From NCBI RefSeq assembly GCF_012911935.1, contig NZ_JAAXLA010000003.1:1-64000 (forward strand): a DNA stretch of 64,000 bases, in the 5' to 3' direction. The notes under the pieces were generated by a model. That model worked only from the letters and a program-made list of their open reading frames with translations, did not search any database and was not told the origin of the DNA. Both the position numbers and the translations under genes were made by a program. The stretch is from Pseudonocardia acidicola (GTDB lineage: Bacteria > Actinomycetota > Actinomycetes > Mycobacteriales > Pseudonocardiaceae). Below, one piece after another: positions 9,406 to 20,308 of this stretch. Every line of letters starts with the position of its first letter. Position 1 is the first letter of the stretch.

Positions 9406-10701
9406 TCAGGCCGCGCCTGCGTCCCGCCCCTGGCCCTGGCCCTGGCCCTGGCCCTGGCCCTGGCCCTGGCCCTGGCCCTGGCCCTGGCCCTGGCCCTGGC
9501 CCTGGCGGCCGTACCGCCACCAGCCGACCGCCAGCAGCGCGATCGCGACGATCACATAGGTCGCCCCGACGACCTGCTCGAACCCGCTCCAGGCCAGTTC
9601 CGCCCCGTTGTTGTGCGGCAGGAACCGGAACGGCGCGACATAGAAGGCGACGAGCAGCACGCCGGTGACCACGGCCCAGCCGGACGACCACTGCCGCAAC
9701 GCATGCCCGATGGTCACCATGAGGGCCGGCGCGATCCACACCCAGTGGTGTGACCACGACGTCGGCGAGACCAGCAACGCAAACCCTGCCACCGCGACCA
9801 TCGCGAGCGGCGCGTCGGCCCGGCGCGCCACCGGCACGAGCAGCACCAGCAGCCCCGCGGTGAGCGCCAGCCAGACGGCGGTGAGCGCCGTGCCGGTCGT
9901 GCCGAGCCGGGCGAACACGGCCTGAATGGTCTCGTTGGTGTAGAAGACCGAGCCGCTGACCCCGGACGCCGGGCCGCCGAACCAGTACTTCGCGGACGCC
10001 GCGGCGTCGACCAGGAAGCCCAGCCCGGTCGCCGCCGCGGCGGTCAGCGTCGCGACGATCGCCGCCCGGAAGTCCCGGCGGAGCAGGAAGTACAGCACGA
10101 ACGCGGCGGGCGTCAGCTTGATGGCCGCAGCGATGCCGACCAGCAGTCCGCGCGGCCAGCGCGGCTTCTCGACCATGGCGTCGACCGCGACCAGCGCCAT
10201 CAGGATGAGGTTGACCTGGCCGAACTCGAATGTCTGGAGTACCGGTTCGAGGAGCAGGGCCAGCGGCATCGCCAGCGACGCGACGGACAGCGCACCACCG
10301 CGGCCGCCCGCCGGCCATACCCGCAGCGCCGTCACGTACAGCGTGACGGCCAGGCTGCTCAGCGACAACAGGAACAGCGTGATCCACGACGCCGTCCAGG
10401 GCAGCAGCACCAGCGGGGTGAGCACCATGGCCGCGAACGGCGGGTAGATGAACGGCAGCGCCAGCCCGCTGATCGTGGGCGGCAGGTTGCCGTACATGTC
10501 CCCGCCGGCGAGCCAGGTCTGCACGCCGAGCCGGTAGACCTCGAGGTCGATGTGGTAGCCGTGCGTGTCCACCAGCAGCCCGGCGATGACCAGGACCAGC
10601 ACCGGCACGGTGATGACGAGGGTGGACCGGGGCGACGCGAGCCGGGAACGCAGCTGCCGGACGAACACGGCGGCACCGGTCGGCGTGCTCGAGACGGTCA
10701 A
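9406..10701 (-). CDS. GT87-type polyprenyl-phosphate mannosyltransferase with (GQ)n tail
   Basis: 431-residue multipass membrane protein of the DUF2029/GT87 family, which uses polyprenyl-phosphomannose to add alpha-1,2-mannose in lipomannan-type glycans. Roughly ten hydrophobic segments start at residue 27; the catalytic Asp context is YHIDLEVYRLGVQTW, followed by LPPTISGLALPFIYPPFAA. The last 30 residues are a glycine-glutamine dipeptide repeat from 13 perfect CCTGGC hexamers, then RDAGAA. That tail is unrelated to the family and probably varies in length between strains. Expression appears monocistronic. Confidence 0.85.
   Translation of the reverse strand: MTVSSTPTGAAVFVRQLRSRLASPRSTLVITVPVLVLVIAGLLVDTHGYHIDLEVYRLGVQTWLAGGDMYGNLPPTISGLALPFIYPPFAAMVLTPLVLLPWTASWITLFLLSLSSLAVTLYVTALRVWPAGGRGGALSVASLAMPLALLLEPVLQTFEFGQVNLILMALVAVDAMVEKPRWPRGLLVGIAAAIKLTPAAFVLYFLLRRDFRAAIVATLTAAAATGLGFLVDAAASAKYWFGGPASGVSGSVFYTNETIQAVFARLGTTGTALTAVWLALTAGLLVLLVPVARRADAPLAMVAVAGFALLVSPTSWSHHWVWIAPALMVTIGHALRQWSSGWAVVTGVLLVAFYVAPFRFLPHNNGAELAWSGFEQVVGATYVIVAIALLAVGWWRYGRQGQGQGQGQGQGQGQGQGQGQGQGQGRDAGAA
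9429..9506. repeat. Hexanucleotide tandem repeat (CCTGGC)x13
   Basis: Thirteen uninterrupted copies of CCTGGC, 78 bp, inside the 3' end of the mannosyltransferase gene. On the coding (minus) strand it reads CAGGGC, giving alternating Gln-Gly. Because the unit is a multiple of three, copy-number change adds or removes whole GQ dipeptides without frameshift. Confidence 0.95.
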
Positions 10702-10792
10702 GCGGGTCCTCCGGCCGGTACGTGAGATGCCGATGATTCCTGTGACAACGGCTGCTGTCGAAACACACGGTAGCTGCCATGGCTGCGGTGCG

Positions 10793-12124
10793 TCACAGCG
10801 GCCGACCTCCGGCGCCGGGGTCCAACGGCCGGTGCGCGGTCTCCGGCAGCCGCCAGTAGACCACGAACCCGAACAGCGCCAGCACCGCCACGTAGTACGG
10901 GAACCAGGTCGGGTGCCCCGCCGCGCTCAGCCAGGTGGCCAGGTAGGGCGCGGTGCCGCCGAACAGCGCGACGGTCAGCGAGTACGGGAACCCGATCCCG
11001 GCGGCGCGCACGTGACCGGGGAAGAGCTCCGCGTTGAGCGCGGCGGCGATCGAGGTGTAGCCGGTCAGCAACACCATGCCGGCGCACTGCACGAGCAGCA
11101 GCGTCACCCACGACGATCCGATCAGCCCGAGCAGCGGGACGACGCCGATGGCGAACCCGCCCGCGAAGACCAGCAGCAGCGGCCTGCGGCCGTACCGGTC
11201 CGACAGCATCCCGCCCAGGGGCTGGATGACCGCGAAGAAGGTCAGCGCGATCGTGCCGGCGAGCAGTGCGTCGGCCGCCGGGAAGCCGTCGTTGACCTGC
11301 GCGTACGTCGGGAAGTAGGTCGTCCAGGTGTAGTAGGCGACCGTGCCGGCGACGGTGACGGCTCCGATCAGCAGCGACTGGCGCGGGTAGCGGCGCAGCG
11401 CCTCGAGCAGCGGCGGCCGCCGGCCGGCGGCGAGCCCGGCCTGCGCCGGGTGGGTCTCCTCGGCGGCCCGGCGGATCCAGAAGCCGACGAGCGCGATCAC
11501 GGCGCCGACGGCGAACGGGATGCGCCACCCCCAGCCGTTCATGTCGTCGGCGGTGAGCAGCACCGCGAGCAGCGCGGTGAGCCCGGAGGCGAGGAGCTGG
11601 CCGATCGTGGTGCTGACGTACTGGAACCCGGCGAAGAACCCGCGGCGGCCGGGCGGCGCCGACTCGACGAGGAACGTGGTGGATGCCGCGAACTCGCCGC
11701 CGATGGACAGCCCCTGGATCAGCCGGGCGAGGACCAGCAGCACCGGGGCGAGCAGCCCGGCCTGTGCGTAGGTCGGCAGCACAGCCATCAGCAGGCTGCC
11801 GCCGCCCATCAGCAGGATCGTGCACGTGAGCGCGCCGCGCCTGCCGATCCGGTCGGCCACCGACCCGAGCAGCAGCCCGCCCAGCGGCCGCATGAAGAAG
11901 CCGACGGCGAACACCGCGAAGGTGTTCAGCAACGGGATCAGCGGCTGACCGGCGGCCGCGGGGAAGATCTGCCGGGCGAAGTACGCGCTCAGGAACGAGT
12001 AGGCGTACCAGTCGTACCACTCGACGGCGTTGCCCACCGACGCCGCGAGGAGCTGCCGGACGCCGCGCCGGCGCGACGTGGTCTGCGCCGGCGCCCGCAG
12101 CGGGCCGTCCGTCTGTTCCGTCAT
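10793..12124 (-). CDS. MFS transporter, metabolite:H+ symporter family
   Basis: 443-residue, 12-helix transporter of the MHS branch (ProP, ShiA, KgtP, citrate carriers). Diagnostic sequence: NAVEWYDWYAYSFLSAYFARQIFP in the first helix, RPLGGLLLGSVADRIGRRGAL in loop 2-3, and GGMLSDRYGRRPLLL in loop 8-9. The substrate, probably an organic acid or compatible solute, cannot be told. The start ATG at 12124 is preceded by a G-rich Shine-Dalgarno-like run; longer in-frame starts give low-complexity residues. Confidence 0.9.
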   Translation of the reverse strand: MTEQTDGPLRAPAQTTSRRRGVRQLLAASVGNAVEWYDWYAYSFLSAYFARQIFPAAAGQPLIPLLNTFAVFAVGFFMRPLGGLLLGSVADRIGRRGALTCTILLMGGGSLLMAVLPTYAQAGLLAPVLLVLARLIQGLSIGGEFAASTTFLVESAPPGRRGFFAGFQYVSTTIGQLLASGLTALLAVLLTADDMNGWGWRIPFAVGAVIALVGFWIRRAAEETHPAQAGLAAGRRPPLLEALRRYPRQSLLIGAVTVAGTVAYYTWTTYFPTYAQVNDGFPAADALLAGTIALTFFAVIQPLGGMLSDRYGRRPLLLVFAGGFAIGVVPLLGLIGSSWVTLLLVQCAGMVLLTGYTSIAAALNAELFPGHVRAAGIGFPYSLTVALFGGTAPYLATWLSAAGHPTWFPYYVAVLALFGFVVYWRLPETAHRPLDPGAGGRPL

Positions 12125-12275
12125 CCGCCCGCCCCCCATCCGTCGAGCGGGCTGACTCTGCCCCGCGGCCCGGCAGCCGGCAACCGCTGGCCAGGGCCCC
12201 GCCGGGTCCCACGCGACAGTGATTCGATCATGCATCGAGAACCGGGAGGTGGCACCCGGCGCGCCGGGGCGGGAC

Positions 12276-14453
<2,178 letters not shown>

Positions 14454-14536
14454 GTCCTCCAGGGTACGAGCCGGCACCGACAACTCGCGCGTCGTCGGCG
14501 GAGCGCGCATCGATGCGGTCTGACAGGATCGGCCCG

Positions 14537-15046
14537 GTGCACCCGCCGAAGATCCAGACCTTCGACGTCGCGGCCCGCGTGAACATCGACAACAAGGGCG
14601 TGCAGCGGGCCGTCGAGGAGTTCCGGGTCGAGCCCTTCGGGCTCTACATGAGCCGCGCGATCGTGGCCCGGCCGACGGCGCACTGGATCGAGTCGTGGCT
14701 GCTGCCCGACCTGGGGATCTGCGTCACCGACTGGTGGTGGAACCCCGGCCACGAGCGCGACCAGGACTTCTACCTCGACATCGCCGTGATCGAGCGCGGC
14801 GAGAAGTGCTGGCGGATGACCGACCTCTACCTCGACATCGTCGTCAACACCGGCCGGGACTCGCGGGTGATCGACGTCGACGAGTTCGTCGCGGCCGTCG
14901 CCGGCGGGCTGCTCGACGCCGAGGCCGCCGAGTACGCGATGCACCGCACCCACCAGACCGTCGCCGCGCTCGCCGCGCACGGCCATGATCTCGACGCCTG
15001 GCTCGCCACCCTGGGGATCAGGCTGCGCTGGCGGGACCGCCCCTGA
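14537..15046 (+). CDS. DUF402 domain protein
   Basis: 169-residue protein starting GTG ([16 protein letters not shown]); an in-frame ATG at 14513 would add eight residues. The core [26 protein letters not shown]...[12 protein letters not shown] is the DUF402 fold, related to FomD-type nucleotide hydrolases. It is divergent from uvrB as in other actinomycetes. Its TGA directly abuts the stop of the convergent gene on the other strand. Specific substrate unknown. Confidence 0.88.
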   Translation: MHPPKIQTFDVAARVNIDNKGVQRAVEEFRVEPFGLYMSRAIVARPTAHWIESWLLPDLGICVTDWWWNPGHERDQDFYLDIAVIERGEKCWRMTDLYLDIVVNTGRDSRVIDVDEFVAAVAGGLLDAEAAEYAMHRTHQTVAALAAHGHDLDAWLATLGIRLRWRDRP

Positions 15047-15589
15047 TCAGCTGAACGGGCTCAGGAACCCGAGCAACGAGCCCCCGCCCCCCGTCGTCGG
15101 CGCGGGCGGGTCGGGAGTGCCCTCCGGTCCGGTCGGGGACGTGGTGGGCGGCTCGGTCGTCCGCGGCGGCCGCGTCGTCGGCCGCTCCGTCACCGGCGGC
15201 TGTGTCACCGGGGGTGGCGGCGGCTCCAGCGTGGTCCGCGGCACCCGGACCCGGGTCCGCTGAACCGGCTCCTCGTGCGGCGGGGTCACCACCGGGACAG
15301 GCTCGGCGATCGGGGGCGGCGGCGGAGCGCCGGTGGTGGTCGGTTCCGGCGTCGTCGGCACCGCGACGGGCGGCGCGGGCACGCCCGACTGCGCGGCGGC
15401 CTGCGCGACCGCAGTGATCCCGCCGAGCGCCCCGACGGTCAGCACCGCCGCCGCGGCGGCCGTGCTGGCGCGGTTGAGCGAACTGGTGCGCCGGATGACG
15501 GTGTCGACCGCGGGCAGCGTGACCCCCGCCGACAGCTCGTCGTCCAGGCGGCGGAACTCCTCGGTCACCCGGGTCAGCGGATCCGTCAC
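15047..15589 (-). CDS. Proline-rich single-pass membrane protein coupled to ECF sigma
   Basis: 180 residues, GTG start overlapping the sigma-factor stop (GTGA). Residues 1-45 are a cytoplasmic segment (DPLTRVTEEFRRLDDELSAG...), then one hydrophobic helix (ASTAAAAAVLTVGALGGITAVAQAAA), then an external tail rich in Pro and Thr (PPPPVTQPPVTERPTTRPPRTTEPP) ending GGGGSLLGFLSPFS. Position and topology suggest an anti-sigma or accessory partner, but I see no zinc HxxxCxxC motif, so this is inference. Confidence 0.75.
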   Translation of the reverse strand: MTDPLTRVTEEFRRLDDELSAGVTLPAVDTVIRRTSSLNRASTAAAAAVLTVGALGGITAVAQAAAQSGVPAPPVAVPTTPEPTTTGAPPPPPIAEPVPVVTPPHEEPVQRTRVRVPRTTLEPPPPPVTQPPVTERPTTRPPRTTEPPTTSPTGPEGTPDPPAPTTGGGGSLLGFLSPFS

Positions 15590-16290
15590 CGGTAGTCCTC
15601 CTCGTACCCGCCCAGGACGGCCGGCAGCACGTCCGCCAGCCCCTCGGTCACCACGTTGCGCGCCCGCGACACCCGCGCCTGCACCGTGCCGGGCGACACG
15701 TGCTCGAGCGCGGCGATCTCGTGCAGCGGCATTCCGACCATGTGGAACAGCACCACGCTGCGCCGTTCGGCGGCATCCAGTCGGCTGAGGGCTGCCAGCA
15801 GGGCGGCGGTGCGCGGGTCGACGGCCTCGCCGGCCGGGGGCCGGGGCCGCCCGATGCCGATCCGGGACAGCACGGACCGCCAGCTGCGCATCGTCGAGCG
15901 GACGGCCACCCGGCGGATCCAGGCCGTCGAGTCGGCCGAGCTCCCGATCTCCGACCACTCACGCCAGGCCCGCGAGTAGGCATCCTGGACGACGTCGTGG
16001 GCCTCACCGGAGTCCAGCGTGATCGCATACAACTGGCCGACGAGCCGCTGGTAGTTGGCTTCCAGGTGAGCGCCGAAGTCGACGCGCAGTTCCGCGGGCG
16101 ACGGCCCCGGGCCGTCCTGGACCACGGCCGCCCGCTCCTCGTCGTCGGCCGCCGGCTCCTCGTCAGCCGTCGGCTCGCCCTCGACCTGCTCCTCGACGGT
16201 CATGTCCGACGCGGCGGGCTCGCCGGGGCCCTCGGGGTCGCCCGGGTCGCCGCTGCCGGACCCGGCACGGTGCTCGACCAGCGCACTCAC
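15586..16290 (-). CDS. ECF-type RNA polymerase sigma factor
   Basis: 234 residues. An acidic, low-complexity N-terminal extension of about 70 residues precedes sigma region 2 (YQRLVGQLYAITLDSGEAHDVVQDAYSRAWREW) and region 4 (RLDAAERRSVVLFHMVGMPLHEIAALEHVSPGTVQARVSRAR), the pattern of SigE-like/SigM-like ECF factors. Target promoters unknown. Translationally coupled to the membrane protein that follows, a common sigma/anti-sigma arrangement. Confidence 0.9.
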   Translation of the reverse strand: MSALVEHRAGSGSGDPGDPEGPGEPAASDMTVEEQVEGEPTADEEPAADDEERAAVVQDGPGPSPAELRVDFGAHLEANYQRLVGQLYAITLDSGEAHDVVQDAYSRAWREWSEIGSSADSTAWIRRVAVRSTMRSWRSVLSRIGIGRPRPPAGEAVDPRTAALLAALSRLDAAERRSVVLFHMVGMPLHEIAALEHVSPGTVQARVSRARNVVTEGLADVLPAVLGGYEEDYR

Positions 16291-16416
16291 ACCCTTGTCC
16301 CCTCGCCCGATGCTCGTCGCGGCGCCGTGCTGCCCGTCGTGAGGACGGACGGCACTGATCCCCCGCTCCCTCCATCGAGTAACGAGTGCAGGCCGTTACA
16401 GATGCGGCACCGCCGT

Positions 16417-17628
16417 TCAGCCTAACGGGGACCGCCATCCGGATTCAGTGGCCCAGCGCTCCGCGCGCGGGAGCGCAGCGTCGAACCAGGGTTCCTTCAG
16501 CTCGACATACCGGCCCGCGTCCGAGTCGTCGCCGCATCGGCGCTCGGCCTGCCGCTTGACCCCGAGGTACTCCGCACGCGCGGCCTCGTCGGCGCGCAGC
16601 CAGTCGCGGAACAGCAGCGCGTAGCGCCAGCCCGCGGAGCCGGCCTCCCGGACGTGCAGGTGCAGCACCCGGCCCGGGTCGGCACTGCCGTGGTAGCGCT
16701 TGCGCCAGTGCGCCGGATCCGGGTCGATAGGCTTGGGGTTGTCCTGGGTGATCGTCGGGCGCGCCGGGAAGCCGGCCTCGCCGAGCGCGCCGGCCAGCGC
16801 GTCCGCGTCGTCGAGCGACCGGACGGCGAGCTGCAGGTCGATGACGTCGTTGGCCGGCAATCCGGGCACCGCGGTCGACCCGATGTGCTCGACGCCCAGC
16901 CCGTGCTCCCCGGCCACGAGCGCGATCCGCGCGGCGGCCCGCGCGGCCTGCGCCGGCCACTGCGGGTCCGGGTCCACCAGCCGCGGCGGACCACCGGGCG
17001 CGACGCGGCGGAGCCGCAGGTTCTCCTCCAACGGCACCAGCCGCCGGGCCCACAACTCGTCGACGGCCGCGCTGAGCTCGTCGGGGGTCCCGCTGTTGTC
17101 CAGCAGCACGTCGGCCGCCGCGCGGCGGGCGTCGTCGTCGGCCTGCGCCGCGATCCGGGACCGGGCGTCGGCCTCCGGCATCCCGCGGCTGCCGACCAGC
17201 CGCCGGACCCGTTCCTCGGCGTCGGCGTGCACCACCACCACCAGGGGGAAGAACGCCGACATCCGGCCCTCGACGAGCAGCGGGATGTCCTGCACGACGA
17301 TCGCGTCGGCCGGCGCGGCGGCGATCAGCTCGTCGGACCGGCGGCGCACCCGCGGGTGCACGATCGCGTTGAGCCGGTCCCGCGCGGCCGGGTCCGCGAA
17401 GACCACCGACGCCATCTTCGGACGGTCCAGCTCGCCGTCGGGGCCCAGCAGTTCCGGCCCGAAGGTCTCGACGATCTCGGCGAGACCCTCGCTGCCGGCC
17501 GCGACCACCTCGCGGGCCAGCGCATCCGAGTCGACGAGCACCGCGCCGTGCTCCACCAGGCGGCGCGCCGCCGTCGACTTGCCCGATCCGATGCCCCCGG
17601 TCAGCCCTACTCGCAGCACTCCGGTCAC
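16417..17628 (-). CDS. coaE: Dephospho-CoA kinase fused to GrpB domain
   Basis: 403 residues. Residues 1-200 are dephospho-CoA kinase (last step of CoA synthesis): P-loop GLTGGIGSGKST, DSDALAREVV, HPRVRR and VVQDIPLLVEG. From about 210 a GrpB/UPF0157 nucleotidyltransferase-like domain follows (VEHIGSTAVPGLPANDVIDLQLAV...HLHVREAGS). This fusion is typical of actinomycetes such as Mycobacterium. Located between the ECF sigma gene and the lipoprotein gene in the conserved rpsA-coaE-uvrB neighbourhood. Confidence 0.95.
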   Translation of the reverse strand: MTGVLRVGLTGGIGSGKSTAARRLVEHGAVLVDSDALAREVVAAGSEGLAEIVETFGPELLGPDGELDRPKMASVVFADPAARDRLNAIVHPRVRRRSDELIAAAPADAIVVQDIPLLVEGRMSAFFPLVVVVHADAEERVRRLVGSRGMPEADARSRIAAQADDDARRAAADVLLDNSGTPDELSAAVDELWARRLVPLEENLRLRRVAPGGPPRLVDPDPQWPAQAARAAARIALVAGEHGLGVEHIGSTAVPGLPANDVIDLQLAVRSLDDADALAGALGEAGFPARPTITQDNPKPIDPDPAHWRKRYHGSADPGRVLHLHVREAGSAGWRYALLFRDWLRADEAARAEYLGVKRQAERRCGDDSDAGRYVELKEPWFDAALPRAERWATESGWRSPLG

Positions 17629-17644
17629 GCTACGCGGCCCGCGA

Positions 17645-18373
17645 TCACGGGTGCGGCGCGGCGGCGGCCGCGGGGACGGCAGCGGGCGCGGTCGTCGTGG
17701 GCGCCGGCCCGGCCGGCGTGGCGAGGGGAGCGCTCGCCGCGACCTGAGGCAGCACCCGCTGTGTGAGGTCGACGAGCGTGTCCTGGGCCGTGCGCCCCGG
17801 AGGCGGACCGGTCAGCTGGAAGGTCAGCGCATCGCCGCCGTGGACCACCAGCAGCACCGCGCCGTTGGCGCGCTGCAGGAGCACCGCCGGCGCGGTGCCG
17901 ATCGACAGGTCGCTGCTGTTGGCCTCCCCGGCCCGCTCGGCGTCGGTGTTGAGCTTCCACTGCCGGGTCGCCGCGGCCGCGTCGGTGTACCGGCGCACGT
18001 TGAGAACGAGCAGGGTGGTGCCCTTGGCCGGCCCGTTCATGCTGGTGTACGTGCAGCCGAGCCGGCCGGTCTGTCCCACCGAGGGCTCGGGGACGCCGCG
18101 CACCGTGCGGATCACGACGGAGTCCAGCGGCTGGGCGAGCAACGCCGCGAGATCGGCCGCCGACAGCAACTGGCCGCAGTCGTCGGGCAGTACGCCGTCG
18201 TGCTTGGCGGCCGAACCCGCCGCGGCGGCCGGCGTCGGATCCGCGAACGTCGGCACGGGCAGCGTCTGCCGGCCGGCGGAACTCCCGCAGGCGGCGGTCA
18301 CCCCGACGAGAAGAAGAAGGAATAGGAATCTGACTGCACCGGTCACCGTCCGACGCGCCCCCCTGCCGCGCAT
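17645..18373 (-). CDS. Secreted lipoprotein, DUF3558-like
   Basis: 242 residues with a lipoprotein signal: basic MRGRGARRTVTGAVR, hydrophobic FLFLLLLVGVT, lipobox TAAC (C29). The mature part contains DDCGQLLSAADLAALLAQPLDS and RLGCTYTSMNG, resembling DUF3558 lipoproteins of actinomycetes with two cysteines likely to pair. The C-terminal 40 residues are Ala/Pro/Thr-rich. Function unknown. It lies 16 bp upstream of coaE in the same direction. Confidence 0.75.
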   Translation of the reverse strand: MRGRGARRTVTGAVRFLFLLLLVGVTAACGSSAGRQTLPVPTFADPTPAAAAGSAAKHDGVLPDDCGQLLSAADLAALLAQPLDSVVIRTVRGVPEPSVGQTGRLGCTYTSMNGPAKGTTLLVLNVRRYTDAAAATRQWKLNTDAERAGEANSSDLSIGTAPAVLLQRANGAVLLVVHGGDALTFQLTGPPPGRTAQDTLVDLTQRVLPQVAASAPLATPAGPAPTTTAPAAVPAAAAAPHP

Positions 18374-18476
18374 GCGTCAACCGTAGAGCCGAAGGCGTGA
18401 TCAACTCAGCAGACGCGCCCGTCGGGTCACCGAACGCAGTACAACCGTGATGCGCTGGCGCCGCCCGACACACAGA

Positions 18477-18516
18477 CGAACGGCCCCGGTGACCGTGTGG
18501 TCACCGGGGCCGTTCG
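18477..18516 (-). terminator. Strong hairpin terminator after rpsA
   Basis: Perfect 18-bp inverted repeat (arms 18477-18494 and 18499-18516, core CGGCCCCGGTGACC) with a 4-nt GTGT loop, 35 bp beyond the rpsA stop. No long T-tract, as usual in high-GC actinobacteria. Confidence 0.85.
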
Positions 18517-18551
18517 GGTCAATCAGGGATCAGGCGTCCCCGGCTGGAGGC

Positions 18552-20015
18552 TCAGGCCCCGCCGGAGAGCTTCTCCCGCAGCGCGGCGAGCTGCTCGTCG
18601 CTGGCCAGCGAGCCGCCGCTCTCGGCGGGCGCGCCACCCTGCGAGGAGTAGTTCGTGGCGCCACCGTCGGCGGACGCCTCGGCCTCTGCCTCGGCAGCCT
18701 TCTTGATCTGCGCGATGTGCTGCTCGTAGCGGGCGTGCGCCTCGGCGTACTCCTTCTCCCACGCCTCGCGCTGGGCCTCGAAGCCCTCCTGCCACTCGCC
18801 GGACTCCACGTCGAAGCCCTCGGGGTAGATGTAGTTCCCCTGCTCGTCGTACTCGGCGGCCATGCCGTAGCGGGTCGGGTCGAACTCGGTGTCGACCGTC
18901 ATGCCCTCGTTGGCCTGCTTGAGCGACAGCGAGATGCGGCGCCGGTCGAGGTCGATGTCGATGACCTTGACCATGCAGTCGTCGCCGACCTGCACGACCT
19001 GCTCCGGGATCTCCACGTGGCGCTCGGCCAGCTCGGAGATGTGCACCAGACCCTCGATGCCCTCCTCGACGCGCACGAACGCACCGAAGGGAACCAGCTT
19101 GGTGACCTTGCCCGGGACGATCTGGCCGATCGCGTGGGTCCGGGCGTAGAGGCGCCACGGGTCTTCCTGGGTGGCCTTGAGCGACAGCGAGACGCGCTCG
19201 CGGTCCAGGTCGACGTCGAGGACCTCGACGGTGACCTCCTGGCCGACCTCGACGACCTCGCTCGGGTGGTCGATGTGCTTCCAGGACAGCTCGGAGACGT
19301 GCACCAGACCGTCGACGCCGCCGAGGTCGACGAACGCACCGAAGTTGACGACCGAGGAGACGACACCCTTGCGGACCTGGCCGCGGGCGAGCTGGTTGAG
19401 GAACTCGCTGCGGACCTCGGACTGGGTCTGCTCCAGCCAGGCACGGCGGGACAGGACCACGTTGTTGCGGTTCTTGTCCAGCTCGATGATCTTGGCCTCG
19501 ATCTTGCGGCCGACGTACGGCTGCAGATCGCGAACCCGGCGCATCTCCACCAGCGACGCGGGCAGGAAGCCGCGCAGCCCGATGTCCAGGATCAGGCCGC
19601 CCTTGACGACCTCGATGACGGTGCCCTCGACGGGCTCGTCGGCCTCCTTGAGAGCCTCGATCGTGCCCCAGGCGCGCTCGTACTGGGCGCGCTTCTTGGA
19701 CAGGATCAGCCGGCCTTCCTTGTCCTCCTTCTGGAGAACGAGGGCCTCGACGAACTCGCCGACCTCGACCACCTCGGCCGGATCAACATCGTGCTTGATC
19801 GACAGCTCGCGGGAGGGGATGACGCCTTCGGTCTTGTAGCCGATGTCGAGCAGGACCTCGTCACGGTCGACCTTGACGATGGTGCCTTCGACGATGTCGC
19901 CATCGTTGAAGTACTTGATCGTCTGGTCGATGGCGGCGAGAAAGTCCTCCTCCGACCCGATGTCGTTGACGGCGACCTGCGGCGTGGTCGGGGCGGCGGT
20001 GGTGTCGGTGGACAT
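18552..20015 (-). CDS. rpsA: 30S ribosomal protein S1
   Basis: 487 residues with four S1 RNA-binding domains: about 35-105 (GDIVEGTIVKVDRDEVLLDIGYKTEG), 120-185, 205-275 (GQVRKGVVSSVVNFGAFVDLGGVDG) and 290-360 (GQIVPGKVTKLVPFGAFVRVEEGIEG), then an acidic tail as in mycobacterial S1. Start ATG at 20015 gives MSTDTTAAPTTPQVAVND, the usual N-terminus; GGAGC lies 11 nt upstream. Highly expressed core gene, divergent from the methyltransferase at 20309. Confidence 0.97.
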   Translation of the reverse strand: MSTDTTAAPTTPQVAVNDIGSEEDFLAAIDQTIKYFNDGDIVEGTIVKVDRDEVLLDIGYKTEGVIPSRELSIKHDVDPAEVVEVGEFVEALVLQKEDKEGRLILSKKRAQYERAWGTIEALKEADEPVEGTVIEVVKGGLILDIGLRGFLPASLVEMRRVRDLQPYVGRKIEAKIIELDKNRNNVVLSRRAWLEQTQSEVRSEFLNQLARGQVRKGVVSSVVNFGAFVDLGGVDGLVHVSELSWKHIDHPSEVVEVGQEVTVEVLDVDLDRERVSLSLKATQEDPWRLYARTHAIGQIVPGKVTKLVPFGAFVRVEEGIEGLVHISELAERHVEIPEQVVQVGDDCMVKVIDIDLDRRRISLSLKQANEGMTVDTEFDPTRYGMAAEYDEQGNYIYPEGFDVESGEWQEGFEAQREAWEKEYAEAHARYEQHIAQIKKAAEAEAEASADGGATNYSSQGGAPAESGGSLASDEQLAALREKLSGGA

Positions 20016-20285
20016 GTAGTGGGGTGCTCCGGTAATGGATATGGGGGTGGTCGTACGGACCTGGCTGGCTGTGTCGTGCTGTGACGTTGTAACAGTCACC
20101 CTTGCTCGTCGATTCCTGTGGTCGGACAGGTCGTTCAGATCTAGGCGCACGGCATGTCGGCGGTCTGCGAACAGACGGCCCAGCTGATCGCGAATTGCCG
20201 GGCGCCACGTTGACCACAGTGCGTTTTTCATGGTACGCGGCACCGGATCAGCAGGGCAATGCGGGTACCCCACCACTCTGCGCGC

Positions 20286-20299
20286 GTTCCGCGCGGAAC
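20286..20299. promoter_or_regulatory. Palindrome GTTCCGCGCGGAAC before methyltransferase
   Basis: Perfect 14-bp palindrome ending 9 bp upstream of the GTG start at 20309, in the divergent region 20016-20308. It could be an operator; in a GC-rich genome a chance palindrome is also possible. Confidence 0.3.
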
Positions 20300-20308
20300 C
20301 ATACGGGG

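Noticed and set aside
9429..9506. Possible CRISPR array
   Set aside because: Contiguous 6-bp units without spacers; no cas gene in the window.
9413..9516. Plus-strand frames encoding PW, LA or GP dipeptide repeats over the hexamer array
   Set aside because: They are readings of the same microsatellite; only the minus-strand frame is attached to a recognisable protein.
12255..12268. CCCGGCGCGCCGGG as the uvrB terminator
   Set aside because: It is just past the uvrB stop, but a loop-free GC palindrome cannot form a normal hairpin and such words are common at this GC content.
18447..20084. A 545-codon open frame antisense to rpsA
   Set aside because: Its composition (Asp/Leu/Val/His shadow) is the complement of a highly conserved ribosomal protein gene; GC-rich codon bias keeps the opposite strand open.
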